A stretch of 14,681 bases of DNA from contig CACXEC010000067.1 of assembly GCA_902766545.1 (NCBI GenBank), positions 1 to 14,681 on the forward strand. The letters are read 5' to 3'. This document shows positions 1 to 6,824 of this stretch, piece after piece (the stretch's first letter is position 1; each line of letters begins with the position of its first letter). A program made the position numbers and the translations under genes. Origin of the DNA: an uncultured Erysipelotrichaceae bacterium (GTDB taxonomy: Bacteria > Bacillota_I > Bacilli_A > RF39 > UBA660). Under the pieces are notes generated by a model, which made no database searches, was not told where the DNA came from, and saw only the letters and a list, made by a program, of their open reading frames with translations.

Positions 1-141
1 CAGAAATATAATATTTCTAATTATACTAACTATACTAGCAAAAGCTCCTGTGAGAGCCCCAAGTAAAAAGTAATGAACTCCATATGTAAAGTTTGCGGTT
101 GCTTGATATATTATTATTGTTATTTTACTTTTTTTATCCAC
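1..141 (-). CDS. YgjV-like inner membrane protein, 5' part only
   Basis: The gene runs off the left edge; 47 codons are visible from a GTG at 141-139. The peptide contains ANFTYGVHYFLLGALTGAF and then SIVSIIRN, which resembles the membrane-helix region of the YgjV family (E. coli YgjV has a GVHFFLLG...LNAIRTL stretch). In that family about 30 residues normally precede this stretch, whereas here only about 15 do, and an in-frame TAG lies 15 bp upstream of the GTG. So the N-terminus is either genuinely short or was replaced when the promoter module (123-218) was joined to it; that module also supplies the codons for DKKSK. Function of the family is not well established. The family call is from memory of the motif. 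Confidence 0.5.
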   Translation of the reverse strand, partial: MDKKSKITIIIYQATANFTYGVHYFLLGALTGAFASIVSIIRNIIFL

Positions 142-147
142 AGAAAA

Positions 148-170
148 ATCACTCTACCTTCTAGAGTGAT
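148..170. promoter_or_regulatory. Operator-like palindrome over the start site, copy 1
   Basis: Perfect 9-bp arms ATCACTCTA and TAGAGTGAT are separated by 5 bp. The palindrome begins inside the -10 box and covers the predicted transcription start, so only its downstream half would appear in the RNA. That favours a repressor site over an RNA hairpin. It is conserved at 9668-9690 with one mismatch. Confidence 0.5.
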
Positions 171-205
171 TATACTATAAAGTTGCCCCCCCCCGCAAGT
201 GTAAA
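169..205 (-). promoter_or_regulatory. Promoter with a G9 tract in the -35/-10 spacer
   Basis: The -10 is TATAAT (174-169). The -35 cognate by alignment with copy 2 is TTTACA (205-200), but the run of nine G (C on the plus strand, 186-194) pushes it 25 bp from the -10. A substitute -35, TTGCGG (198-193), lies 18 bp from the -10, and losing one G would make that spacing 17. Copy 2 has no G run and has TTGACA with a 16-bp spacer. The tract length should therefore tune promoter strength. Confidence 0.6.
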
Positions 206-228
206 ATTTGTGTAAAGTGTTTAGCTTT

Positions 229-250
229 AAAAAAAGCACATTATGTGCTA
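229..250 (-). terminator. Rho-independent terminator of gap
   Basis: Stem AGCACA/TGTGCT with a 3-nt loop, followed by seven T on the minus strand. The stem includes the TAG stop of gap. Confidence 0.85.
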
Positions 251-1255
251 ATCTTCTTTAAGTAATTTATCCATTGTTCTAATCATTTGAGCTGTATAAC
301 CATATTCATTATCATACCAAGCTACTATTTTTGCACATTTTTTATTTGATTCTAATACCTTGGTTGATAATCCATCCACTAGAGCTCCACAAGAATTACC
401 AATAACATCACTTGATACAATTGGATCCATAGTAATTTTTATTACTTCACTTTGGAATGTATTAATAATTGTATTAATCTCATCAGTACTGGTTTCTCTA
501 GATAAATTTAGAGATAAATCGATCATACTGCCATCATATGTTGGGACGCGGTATGCTACTCCATCTAATTTGCCATTTAAGCTTGGAATAACCAAACCAA
601 TGGCTGATGCGGCTCCAGTAGATGCTGGTACTATATTTTCAGCGGCTGCTCTACCTCTACGTGATGCAATTCCCTTTTTATGAGAACCATCTAGGGTATT
701 TTGATCATTAGTGTATGCATGGATTGTACTCATAAATCCTGATTCGATTCCAATATATTTTTCTATTAAATCTAAAACTGGTGCTAAACAGTTAGTAGTG
801 CATGATGCTGCTGATACTATTTTATCTTCTTTGGTTAGAGTATCATCATTAACGCCATAAACAATAGTTTTCATATTGCCTTTACCTGGTGCAGATATAA
901 GTACATGTTTTGCTCCTGCTTCAATATGTTTAACAGCATCAGAATCTTTAGTAAATGCTCCAGTACAATCTAAAACTAAATCAATACCTAATTCTCTCCA
1001 AGGGTACATTTTAGGATCATCTATTTGTAAAACTTTAGTAAATAATCCATCAACGATTATTCCATCGTCAGTTACAACTACTTCATCAACAAAGTCACTT
1101 CTATGAACAGTATCATATTTAAGTAAATAGGCAATATCTTCGGCTGAGCCATGACTATTTATTGCAACTACTTCATAATCATCTGATCCAAGTAACATTC
1201 TATAGGCAAGTTTACCTATTCTTCCAAAACCATTTATAGCAATTTTCTTTTTCAT
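248..1255 (-). CDS. gap: Glyceraldehyde-3-phosphate dehydrogenase, phosphorylating; possibly NADP-using
   Basis: 335 residues, normal for the family. It oxidises glyceraldehyde 3-phosphate to 1,3-bisphosphoglycerate, or the reverse. The Rossmann motif NGFGRIG is at residues 8-14, the catalytic SCTTN at 151-155 (Cys152), His179 follows in STIHAYTNDQ, and YDNEYGY is near the C-terminus. The start is the ATG at 1255-1253, preceded by AGGAGA (1267-1262); a longer reading from 1315 would add 20 residues with no homology. That ribosome site overlaps the kinase stop codon, so the two genes are likely cotranscribed and coupled. Oddities: the Asp that normally follows Ala-Ile/Val-Asn in NAD-specific enzymes is Ser34, and the usual Leu-Pro at the cofactor pocket is Gly190-Ser191. 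Both changes resemble NADP-accepting GAPDHs. Confidence 0.96.
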   Translation of the reverse strand: MKKKIAINGFGRIGKLAYRMLLGSDDYEVVAINSHGSAEDIAYLLKYDTVHRSDFVDEVVVTDDGIIVDGLFTKVLQIDDPKMYPWRELGIDLVLDCTGAFTKDSDAVKHIEAGAKHVLISAPGKGNMKTIVYGVNDDTLTKEDKIVSAASCTTNCLAPVLDLIEKYIGIESGFMSTIHAYTNDQNTLDGSHKKGIASRRGRAAAENIVPASTGAASAIGLVIPSLNGKLDGVAYRVPTYDGSMIDLSLNLSRETSTDEINTIINTFQSEVIKITMDPIVSSDVIGNSCGALVDGLSTKVLESNKKCAKIVAWYDNEYGYTAQMIRTMDKLLKED

Positions 1256-1265
1256 TTTTATTCTC

Positions 1266-2723
1266 CTATTCAAAATAGCTTTCGCCAATAAACTCTCGTA
1301 AAATGTTATCATCACTTATATATTCACTTGGGATTGGGAAGAACATTTGAAGTTCATTAATAAGTCTTCGTGATTCATTATAATATTTTGATTCGATTGG
1401 TACACTATATAGTAGTGGTTCTACATATACTTTTAATACTCCAAGTTCATATGTATAAGCTGTATTTAAGACAACATTTGCTTCATTAGTAAATGGGAAT
1501 ATATATTTTGTTTCCCCATTTCGAACGCGATCCCAACTTTCTAGGGTCGCTTCTACATTGTATCCTCTAGTTCGATTATCTCTTACAATTCTTCGCATTA
1601 ATCGAATATCTACTGTAGATATATGATTATGTCTATCAATACTAAGTGGATTAAATGGGCTTATGTATACTTTTAATTTTTCTTCATAAGGAATATCTTT
1701 TGATAATTCTTCATTTAAGCAATGTAATCCTTCAATTAACACAATATCATTTTCATGAAGAGTGACTTCTCTTTTATATTCTTTTTTACCAGTAATAAAA
1801 TTATATGTCGGTACTTTAACAGTTTCACCAGATAGTAATCTATTTAAGTTATCATTGAATAAATCTAAATCAATAGCATTTAAACTTTCGAAATCATATT
1901 CACCATCTTCATCTTTAGGGGTTTCAAGTCTTTCTTTAAAATAATCATCTAACCCTAAATAAATTGGATTTAATCCTAAAGCATTTAAATATAAAGCAAG
2001 TTTTCTTGTTGATGTGGTCTTACCACTAGATGATGGCCCCCCTAAAAGAATAATCTTTCTTCCCTCTTTACGGATGGTATTAGCTAGTTCATAAATTTGA
2101 TTATCCATCATAATATCATTTTTCTTTATGTATTCTTTAATTTTACTTTCTGATATTATTTTATTAAGTTCACAAACATAATTAACTTGTTGTAAATTAC
2201 ACCAAGAACTATAATCTGTATAACTTTTTAATATCATTTCTTGAGAAGTATATAAAGGCAAGCTATTATCAGTAGTTATTGGATATGATAAGATTAAATC
2301 ATTATTATTTAAATATGTTAAATTAAATTTATTTATTTCACCAGTATAATTAATCATGGCGTCCATAAAGTAATTATGGAAACCATGAAGTTCATATAGC
2401 GTTACTGTTTTATTATTCAAATTTAAAATATTTCCGGCTTTTTCAACTTCTTTAGTTTTGATATAAAAATCATAGGCATCTTTTTTAGTAACTACTTTTT
2501 TAGTTATTTTTTCATTTTTATCAATTATTTGTTGCATTCTGATTTTTATATTATTAACATCATTACTTGTAAGTTCATTTCTAGACATTATTTTACAATA
2601 GATACCTTTATCTACAGAATGCATAAAATAAATATCACACTTAAATAATTCTCTAACAGATACGTAGAGAATCATCTTAAGTCCTGATTGGTATAGTTTT
2701 TGTTTATATCGATCTAATAGCAC
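1266..2723 (-). CDS. Uridine kinase-like nucleoside kinase with ThrRS-type N-terminal domain
   Basis: 485 residues. Residues about 30-130 (HSVDKGIYC, then LHGFHNYFMD) resemble the second additional domain of threonyl-tRNA synthetase that precedes the kinase in this family. The kinase domain follows: Walker A GGPSSSGKTT at 228-237, LDDYF near 267, TPKDEDGEYDFES, an IEGLHCLN stretch, RRIVRDNRTRG, and an ILREFIG C-terminus. Relatives usually carry a TGS domain of about 60 residues at the N-terminus; it is absent here. The start is GTG at 2723-2721, with GGGAG 9 nt upstream. The presumed reaction is ATP-dependent phosphorylation of a nucleoside such as uridine, but substrate specificity of this fused subfamily is not certain. 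First gene of a two-gene unit with gap. Confidence 0.88.
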   Translation of the reverse strand: MLLDRYKQKLYQSGLKMILYVSVRELFKCDIYFMHSVDKGIYCKIMSRNELTSNDVNNIKIRMQQIIDKNEKITKKVVTKKDAYDFYIKTKEVEKAGNILNLNNKTVTLYELHGFHNYFMDAMINYTGEINKFNLTYLNNNDLILSYPITTDNSLPLYTSQEMILKSYTDYSSWCNLQQVNYVCELNKIISESKIKEYIKKNDIMMDNQIYELANTIRKEGRKIILLGGPSSSGKTTSTRKLALYLNALGLNPIYLGLDDYFKERLETPKDEDGEYDFESLNAIDLDLFNDNLNRLLSGETVKVPTYNFITGKKEYKREVTLHENDIVLIEGLHCLNEELSKDIPYEEKLKVYISPFNPLSIDRHNHISTVDIRLMRRIVRDNRTRGYNVEATLESWDRVRNGETKYIFPFTNEANVVLNTAYTYELGVLKVYVEPLLYSVPIESKYYNESRRLINELQMFFPIPSEYISDDNILREFIGESYFE

Positions 2724-2759
2724 TTTTGGCCACTCCCTTTTACTATTAAAAGTATATCA

Positions 2760-2810
2760 AAAAATGTAAAAAAATAAAACATCTTTTTATGAATAAAATT
2801 TTACATTTTT
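2760..2810. promoter_or_regulatory. 12-bp inverted repeat between divergent kinase and clpP
   Basis: Arms AAAAATGTAAAA (2760-2771) and TTTTACATTTTT (2799-2810) are perfect inverses 27 bp apart in the 112-bp divergent intergenic region. Each arm contains TTTACA reading toward its gene, so the repeat may simply be two mirrored -35 boxes, although matching -10 boxes are poor. It could also be a two-site operator. Confidence 0.35.
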
Positions 2811-2835
2811 ATTTATTATATTATTAGGTGATTAG

Positions 2836-3405
2836 ATGCTTCTTATTCCAAATATTTTAGAAAAAAATTATAACGGAGAAAAGATATATGATATTTACAG
2901 TAAACTTTTACAATGTCGAATTGTTTTTATTAATGGAGAAATAAATGACGATTTAGCATCTATTGTAATTAGTGAACTTTTATATTTAGACTCTATAAAT
3001 CATGAAGATATTTATTTATATATTAATTCTCCAGGTGGTAGTGTTACATCAGGGTTAGCAATTTATGATACTATTAATTATATTAAAAGTGATGTTTCAA
3101 CCGTTGCAATTGGCTTATGTGCCAGTATGGCTGCAGTTTTACTTGCATCTGGTACTAAGGGTAAAAGACTATCTCTTCCTAATACCGAAGTAATGATTCA
3201 TCAAGTATTAGGTGGTGCTGAGGGAATGGCATCAGATATTAAAATTCACGCAGAAAGAATTTTAGAAACTAAAAAGAAATTAAATACGATATTAGCAAAT
3301 TTAACAGGAAAAACATTAAATAAAATTAATAAAGATACTGATCGAGATTATTATATGAACGCTAAAGAGGCTCTTAGTTATGGAATAATTGATAAAGTAA
3401 TCTAA
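2836..3405 (+). CDS. clpP: ATP-dependent Clp protease proteolytic subunit
   Basis: 189 residues, typical of mature-length ClpP. The serine protease triad is visible: Ser97 in GLCASMAA, His122 in MIHQ, and Asp171 in the RDYYM stretch. The oxyanion-strand signature SPGGSVTSG is at 65-73. The product forms tetradecameric barrels that degrade substrates fed by ClpX/ClpC ATPases in the cytoplasm. The start ATG has AGGTGAT immediately upstream. It is the only confident protein gene on the plus strand, divergent from the kinase and convergent with thiI. No CtsR heptad repeats or CIRCE element are seen upstream, so the usual Firmicutes heat-shock control is not evident here. Confidence 0.97.
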   Translation: MLLIPNILEKNYNGEKIYDIYSKLLQCRIVFINGEINDDLASIVISELLYLDSINHEDIYLYINSPGGSVTSGLAIYDTINYIKSDVSTVAIGLCASMAAVLLASGTKGKRLSLPNTEVMIHQVLGGAEGMASDIKIHAERILETKKKLNTILANLTGKTLNKINKDTDRDYYMNAKEALSYGIIDKVI

Positions 3406-3424
3406 AAAAGAGCCAATGGCTCTT
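3403..3424. terminator. Shared terminator of convergent thiI and clpP
   Basis: Stem AAGAGCC/GGCTCTT with a 3-nt loop. The minus strand has six T after the stem, so it serves thiI best; on the plus strand the tail after clpP is only T-rich. The clpP stop lies in its A run and the thiI stop overlaps the stem. Confidence 0.8.
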
Positions 3425-4601
3425 ATAATAAATCATTATATTTATTTTCTAATGGTATTTTTATTACTGTTTCATTCTTTATCGCTTTATGAATTAAATC
3501 TTCATAATCAAATAATTTTTCATATTCTTCAGCTAAAGATAATTCCGGATTTATAACAGGATGTTCAGGAACAAAAATGGTACAACAATCTTCAAATGGT
3601 CTGATACTAATATCATATGTATTTATTTTTTTAGCTAAATCAATTATTTCTATTTTATCAAAACAAGATACTGGTCTTATTACTGGCATTTTAATCGTTT
3701 CATTAATAACTGACATACTAGTTAATGTTTGACTAGCTACTTGACCAATGCTTTCTCCATTAATAATTACTTTAGCATTATTTTTATGAGCAATAGATTC
3801 TGCTATACGATACATCATTCTACGCATAATAGTGATCATATATTCTTTTGGACAATTTTTATAAATAGCTTCTTGAATATCCGTAAATCTTATTATATGT
3901 ACTTTTAAATATCCTGAATAAGTAGATAAAACATTTGCTAAATCTAATACTTTTATACGAGCATTTTCACTAGTATGAGGAGGACTATCAAAATAAATAC
4001 ATTCTAATCTAATTCCTCTTTTCATAGCTAAATATCCTGCTACTGGTGAATCTATTCCGCCACTTAACATTAAAATACCCTTTCCAGCAACTCCTACTGG
4101 ATAACCACCAATTCCTTTAATCTTATCAAAATAAAGGTATATTTTTTTATTTCTTATTTCAACATTTATTAATAATTCAGGATTATTAACATCAACACTT
4201 ATGTTATCAATATTTTTTAAGATATGAGCTCCTAATTTACGTGATACTTCCATACTATCCATAGGATATTTTTTATTACTTCGTTTAGTTTGAACTTTAA
4301 ATGTTTTAAATTCTTTTTCTTTAACTAATGATAAAAGATTATCTTTTAAACTATCAAAATCATCTGTTTCTAGTTCATATCCAATGTTTATTTCATGAAT
4401 ACCAAAAGTATTGGTAAGCTTACTTAAAACTAAATCATAATCATTTGTTTCAATAAACATTCTTCCAACATCATAAATTATTCGATGATTGGTATTACTA
4501 AGACTGGTTTCAATATTATCTTTTAAAGTCTTAATAAAAAAGTTAATATTATCATGTTTAGTAGTTAATTCTCCATATTTAATAATAATTAATTTCTTCA
4601 T
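3423..4601 (-). CDS. thiI: tRNA 4-thiouridine synthetase ThiI (no rhodanese domain)
   Basis: 392 residues. The N-terminal ferredoxin-like and THUMP region (about 60-165) binds tRNA; the PP-loop SGGIDS at 180-185 adenylates U8. The C-terminal RPFEDCCTIFVPEHP (Cys339, Cys340) matches the form found in Firmicutes that lacks a rhodanese domain, in which sulfur comes from a dedicated cysteine desulfurase. The start is the ATG at 4601-4599, with AGGAAG 8 nt upstream; the in-frame GTG at 4610 sits inside that ribosome site and is rejected. The ribosome site overlaps the stop of the upstream acetyltransferase, suggesting coupled translation. The desulfurase partner lies two genes upstream. Confidence 0.95.
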   Translation of the reverse strand: MKKLIIIKYGELTTKHDNINFFIKTLKDNIETSLSNTNHRIIYDVGRMFIETNDYDLVLSKLTNTFGIHEINIGYELETDDFDSLKDNLLSLVKEKEFKTFKVQTKRSNKKYPMDSMEVSRKLGAHILKNIDNISVDVNNPELLINVEIRNKKIYLYFDKIKGIGGYPVGVAGKGILMLSGGIDSPVAGYLAMKRGIRLECIYFDSPPHTSENARIKVLDLANVLSTYSGYLKVHIIRFTDIQEAIYKNCPKEYMITIMRRMMYRIAESIAHKNNAKVIINGESIGQVASQTLTSMSVINETIKMPVIRPVSCFDKIEIIDLAKKINTYDISIRPFEDCCTIFVPEHPVINPELSLAEEYEKLFDYEDLIHKAIKNETVIKIPLENKYNDLL

Positions 4602-4613
4602 TTTTATCACTTC

Positions 4614-5105
4614 CTATTTAAAATGATTTGCTTTTCGGTAATCAGCATAACCAACTATTAATTCTTTATGGCAAGTAAATCCAGCTTTTTTAGCTGTACT
4701 TATACTCCTTATATTGTTTAAGTCGATATAACATCTTAAATATTCAATTTGGGCATAGTTTTTTAAAATTACTTCCGATGTTTCTAGTAATAATTTTGAG
4801 CCTAAGGTATGCTCACTATCTAGTCTTATTCCACGGTATGCTGGTAATAAACCATAATCTAAATTAATAAACTTAAAACTATCATATAAAGATATAAAAC
4901 CTATTATTTCATCTTGTCTTCCAACTAAAAATTTACCGTTTAAGTCGGTAATAATATCCGTTGTATCTTTAAAATACTCTCCAAAGTTACCAAACCATCT
5001 TCTAATCTGAGGATCATCTTCAAGTTCATAAAGTGCTTTTAGATGTTCAGGACTTTTAGTATCAAAACTATAAAAATCAAAACTATCGGATTTAAAATTT
5101 ACCAT
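4614..5105 (-). CDS. GNAT-type acetyltransferase, paralogue 1
   Basis: 163 residues. GNAT-like features are YRGIR near the acetyl-CoA loop, then LGSKLL, and NIRSISTAKKAGF near the C-terminus, the usual helix after the beta-bulge. It is clearly paralogous to 5163-5642: both begin FKSxSFDFxS, share LVG..D...G.I.LY, RGIR and NIRSI..A..AGF. The start at 5105 is preferred because GGGG lies 9 nt upstream and the product then lines up with its paralogue; the ATG at 5114 abuts the GGGG with no spacing. The acceptor substrate is unknown. It has its own promoter with extended -10 (5132-5140) and is followed directly by thiI, which it probably shares a transcript with. Confidence 0.8.
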   Translation of the reverse strand: MVNFKSDSFDFYSFDTKSPEHLKALYELEDDPQIRRWFGNFGEYFKDTTDIITDLNGKFLVGRQDEIIGFISLYDSFKFINLDYGLLPAYRGIRLDSEHTLGSKLLLETSEVILKNYAQIEYLRCYIDLNNIRSISTAKKAGFTCHKELIVGYADYRKANHFK

Positions 5106-5131
5106 AGCATTCATCCCCTAATACTTAGTTA

Positions 5132-5140
5132 ATTATAGCA
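5132..5140 (-). promoter_or_regulatory. Extended -10 promoter for acetyltransferase 1 and thiI
   Basis: TGCTATAAT on the minus strand, 27 bp from the chosen start codon and just after the terminator of the preceding gene. No good -35 is present at 17 bp, which is usual for extended -10 promoters. Confidence 0.5.
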
Positions 5141-5142
5141 TA

Positions 5143-5164
5143 ATAAAAACTCGATTACGAGTTT
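5143..5164 (-). terminator. Terminator of acetyltransferase 2
   Basis: Stem AAACTCG/CGAGTTT with a TAAT loop and a T-rich tail (TTTATTATG). The stem end overlaps the TAA stop of the gene at 5163-5165. Confidence 0.7.
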
Positions 5165-5642
5165 ATTTTTTTCGGTGTAACTGATATTCATTTCCTTCAA
5201 AAAAATGATCTTTTAATTTAAATCCAGCTCTTTCTGCTGCTTTAATACTTCTAATATTGCTAGCAGCAATAGTAAGTCTTATAAATTTTACAAATTCATA
5301 ACTATCAAAAATAGTTTCAGCCGTTTCTCTTATTATTTGTGAGCCTATAGTTTCGCCAGATGCATTTCTAATACCCCTAAAAGTGGAATCAACAGCATAA
5401 TCCATATCCACTATTTCCCTTTTTTCATAAAGATTAATATAACCAACTAAGTCATCATTATGGCCAACTAGATAAGCATTATTTAATGGAATACCAGTAT
5501 CTTCATAAATAAATGCTTCAATATTTTTAATGTATTCATTTATTGTGGGATCAGCAATTAATCTTCTAGCAAGCAAGATATGTGCTGGATTAGAATAATC
5601 ATATGAGAAAAAATCAAAGCTTTTACTTTTAAATTCACTCAT
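5163..5642 (-). CDS. GNAT-type acetyltransferase, paralogue 2
   Basis: 159 residues, the same architecture as its neighbour at 4614-5105: FRGIR then TIGSQII in the presumed acetyl-CoA site and NIRSIKAAERAGF at the C-terminus. The start ATG overlaps the end of the desulfurase gene by 8 bp (shared ATGAGTGA), with GGAG 7 nt upstream, so translation is coupled to the desulfurase. A terminator separates it from paralogue 1. The tight link to the desulfurase may indicate a role around tRNA or sulfur metabolism, but nothing in the sequence names a substrate; RimJ/RimL-like or small-molecule acetylation are both possible. Confidence 0.8.
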   Translation of the reverse strand: MSEFKSKSFDFFSYDYSNPAHILLARRLIADPTINEYIKNIEAFIYEDTGIPLNNAYLVGHNDDLVGYINLYEKREIVDMDYAVDSTFRGIRNASGETIGSQIIRETAETIFDSYEFVKFIRLTIAASNIRSIKAAERAGFKLKDHFFEGNEYQLHRKK

Positions 5643-6762
5643 TTATAAGCTCCATTAGTTTTATATATACTTTATTAAAAATATTCATAAAATTTTCTAT
5701 TTCTTCTTTACTTGTTAGGTATGATAAACTAATTCTTATAGTAGTTAAAGCTCTTTGTTTATCTTTATATAAATTAAGTACTGATGCTGATATTTTTCCA
5801 CTTGAACAAGCAGTATTTGAACTTACATATACTTCATGTTTTTCTAAAGCATGAATAAATGTTTCTGGTTTAATATCCATAAGACTAATATTTAAAATAT
5901 GAGGAATTGAGTATTTAGTTTGATTAATAAGAATTTTAGGATATTTCCTAAAAAAGCTTACTAATTCATCATTATATTTTCTAATTAATTCTTCTTTTTT
6001 ATCTAAATTAGTTGTCGCTAAACGCATAGCTTTAGAAAAGCTAACTATTAATGGAAGTGGTGGCGTTCCTGGCTTTAAATCATTATTAGAGCCAAATAAT
6101 AATGGCTTAATTCGAACACTTTCTTTTTTATACAATAAACCGATTCCTTTTGGACCATATATTTTATGTGATGAAAAAGAAGCTAAATCAACATCTGCAA
6201 GATTAATAGGAATTTTACCAAGAGCTTGAGTCATATCACTATGGAAAATAATATTAGGATTCTCCTTATTAATGATTTGTCTAATAGTTTTTAGAGGCTC
6301 ACGAATACCCAATTCACTATTAACAGCACAAATACTTACTAAAATAGTTTCTTTAGTAATTAATTCTTTTAAATGTTCAAAATCAATTATGCCGTCTTCG
6401 TTGTTATCAACATAATCTATTACAAAGCCGTTTTTTTCTAAATAATTACAAATTCCATAAATAGAATCATGTTCAAGTTTAGAAACAATAATATGGCTAC
6501 CTTTTTTTCCCTTAGATAAAGCTGTACCAATTAGTGCAAAGTTATTTGCTTCAGTTGATCCAGATGTAAAAATAACTTCTTGCTCTTTTATGTGTAATAT
6601 ATCACTTATTTGTTTAGTTGCACTTTTTAATAGTTCATTGGATTTTACACCTAGTGCATGCATACTATTAGGATTTCCAAAATATTCTTTTGTAACTTTA
6701 TTGTAACTATCTAATACTTCATCTATAACTGGAGTAGTAGCTGAATAATCAAGATATATCAT
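5635..6762 (-). CDS. nifZ: Cysteine desulfurase (NifS/IscS class V; NifZ-like partner of ThiI)
   Basis: 375 residues. A PLP enzyme that takes sulfur from cysteine and passes it as a persulfide. Seen: YLDYSATTP at 3-11, GSTEANN at 68-74, the EHDS His98, HSDMTQA with Asp176 and Gln179, the PLP lysine in SSHKIYGPKG (Lys200), and the persulfide cysteine in SSNTACSSG (Cys319). Good ribosome site GAGGTGA before the ATG. The position between ezrA and thiI matches the Bacillus arrangement in which the desulfurase is dedicated to 4-thiouridine, so the NifZ call rests on context. Odd: the RSGT segment common in this family reads KPGTPP here (230-235). nifZ here means the Bacillus desulfurase and not the nitrogenase accessory protein. 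Confidence 0.92.
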   Translation of the reverse strand: MIYLDYSATTPVIDEVLDSYNKVTKEYFGNPNSMHALGVKSNELLKSATKQISDILHIKEQEVIFTSGSTEANNFALIGTALSKGKKGSHIIVSKLEHDSIYGICNYLEKNGFVIDYVDNNEDGIIDFEHLKELITKETILVSICAVNSELGIREPLKTIRQIINKENPNIIFHSDMTQALGKIPINLADVDLASFSSHKIYGPKGIGLLYKKESVRIKPLLFGSNNDLKPGTPPLPLIVSFSKAMRLATTNLDKKEELIRKYNDELVSFFRKYPKILINQTKYSIPHILNISLMDIKPETFIHALEKHEVYVSSNTACSSGKISASVLNLYKDKQRALTTIRISLSYLTSKEEIENFMNIFNKVYIKLMELINE

Positions 6763-6797
6763 CTTTTCACCTCTTCATAATTATATAATATTTAATT

Positions 6798-6824
6798 AAA
6801 AAAGAACAGTTTTTACTGTTCTTT
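6798..6824 (-). terminator. Terminator of ezrA
   Basis: Stem AAAGAACAGT/ACTGTTCTTT, 10 bp with a 4-nt loop, then T-rich tail on the minus strand. The last codons and stop of ezrA form the 5' arm and loop. Confidence 0.85.

Larger units (their letters stand above)
123..218 (-). repeat. Promoter/palindrome/start module, copy 1
   Basis: This segment is nearly identical to 9643-9729. Block 199-218 matches 19 of 20 bases of 9710-9729, block 148-180 matches 32 of 33 bases of 9668-9700, and block 123-138 matches 15 of 16 bases of 9643-9658. The main difference is a 9-bp expansion around the G run. Each copy contains a promoter, a palindrome over the start site and the first codons of the gene behind it (V/M-D/N-KKSK). 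Confidence 0.85.

Noticed and set aside
360..683. Plus-strand open frame of 107 codons
   Set aside because: Lies entirely antisense to gap, has no ribosome site and no recognisable protein features.
876..1106. Plus-strand open frame of 76 codons
   Set aside because: Antisense to gap; composition is the mirror of the conserved GAPDH codons.
1256..1315. N-terminal extension of GAPDH starting at 1315
   Set aside because: Overlaps the end of the kinase gene; the ATG at 1255 has the proper ribosome site and gives the standard N-terminus.
1762..1944. Plus-strand open frame of 60 codons
   Set aside because: Antisense to the kinase core, no ribosome site.
2724..2835. CtsR or CIRCE heat-shock operator upstream of clpP
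   Set aside because: Neither the CtsR heptad direct repeat nor the CIRCE inverted repeat is present.
5635..5642. TGA read as Trp (Mycoplasma code) joining desulfurase and acetyltransferase 2
   Set aside because: TGG encodes Trp in the window, the next frame has its own start and ribosome site, and the desulfurase already has its normal C-terminus.
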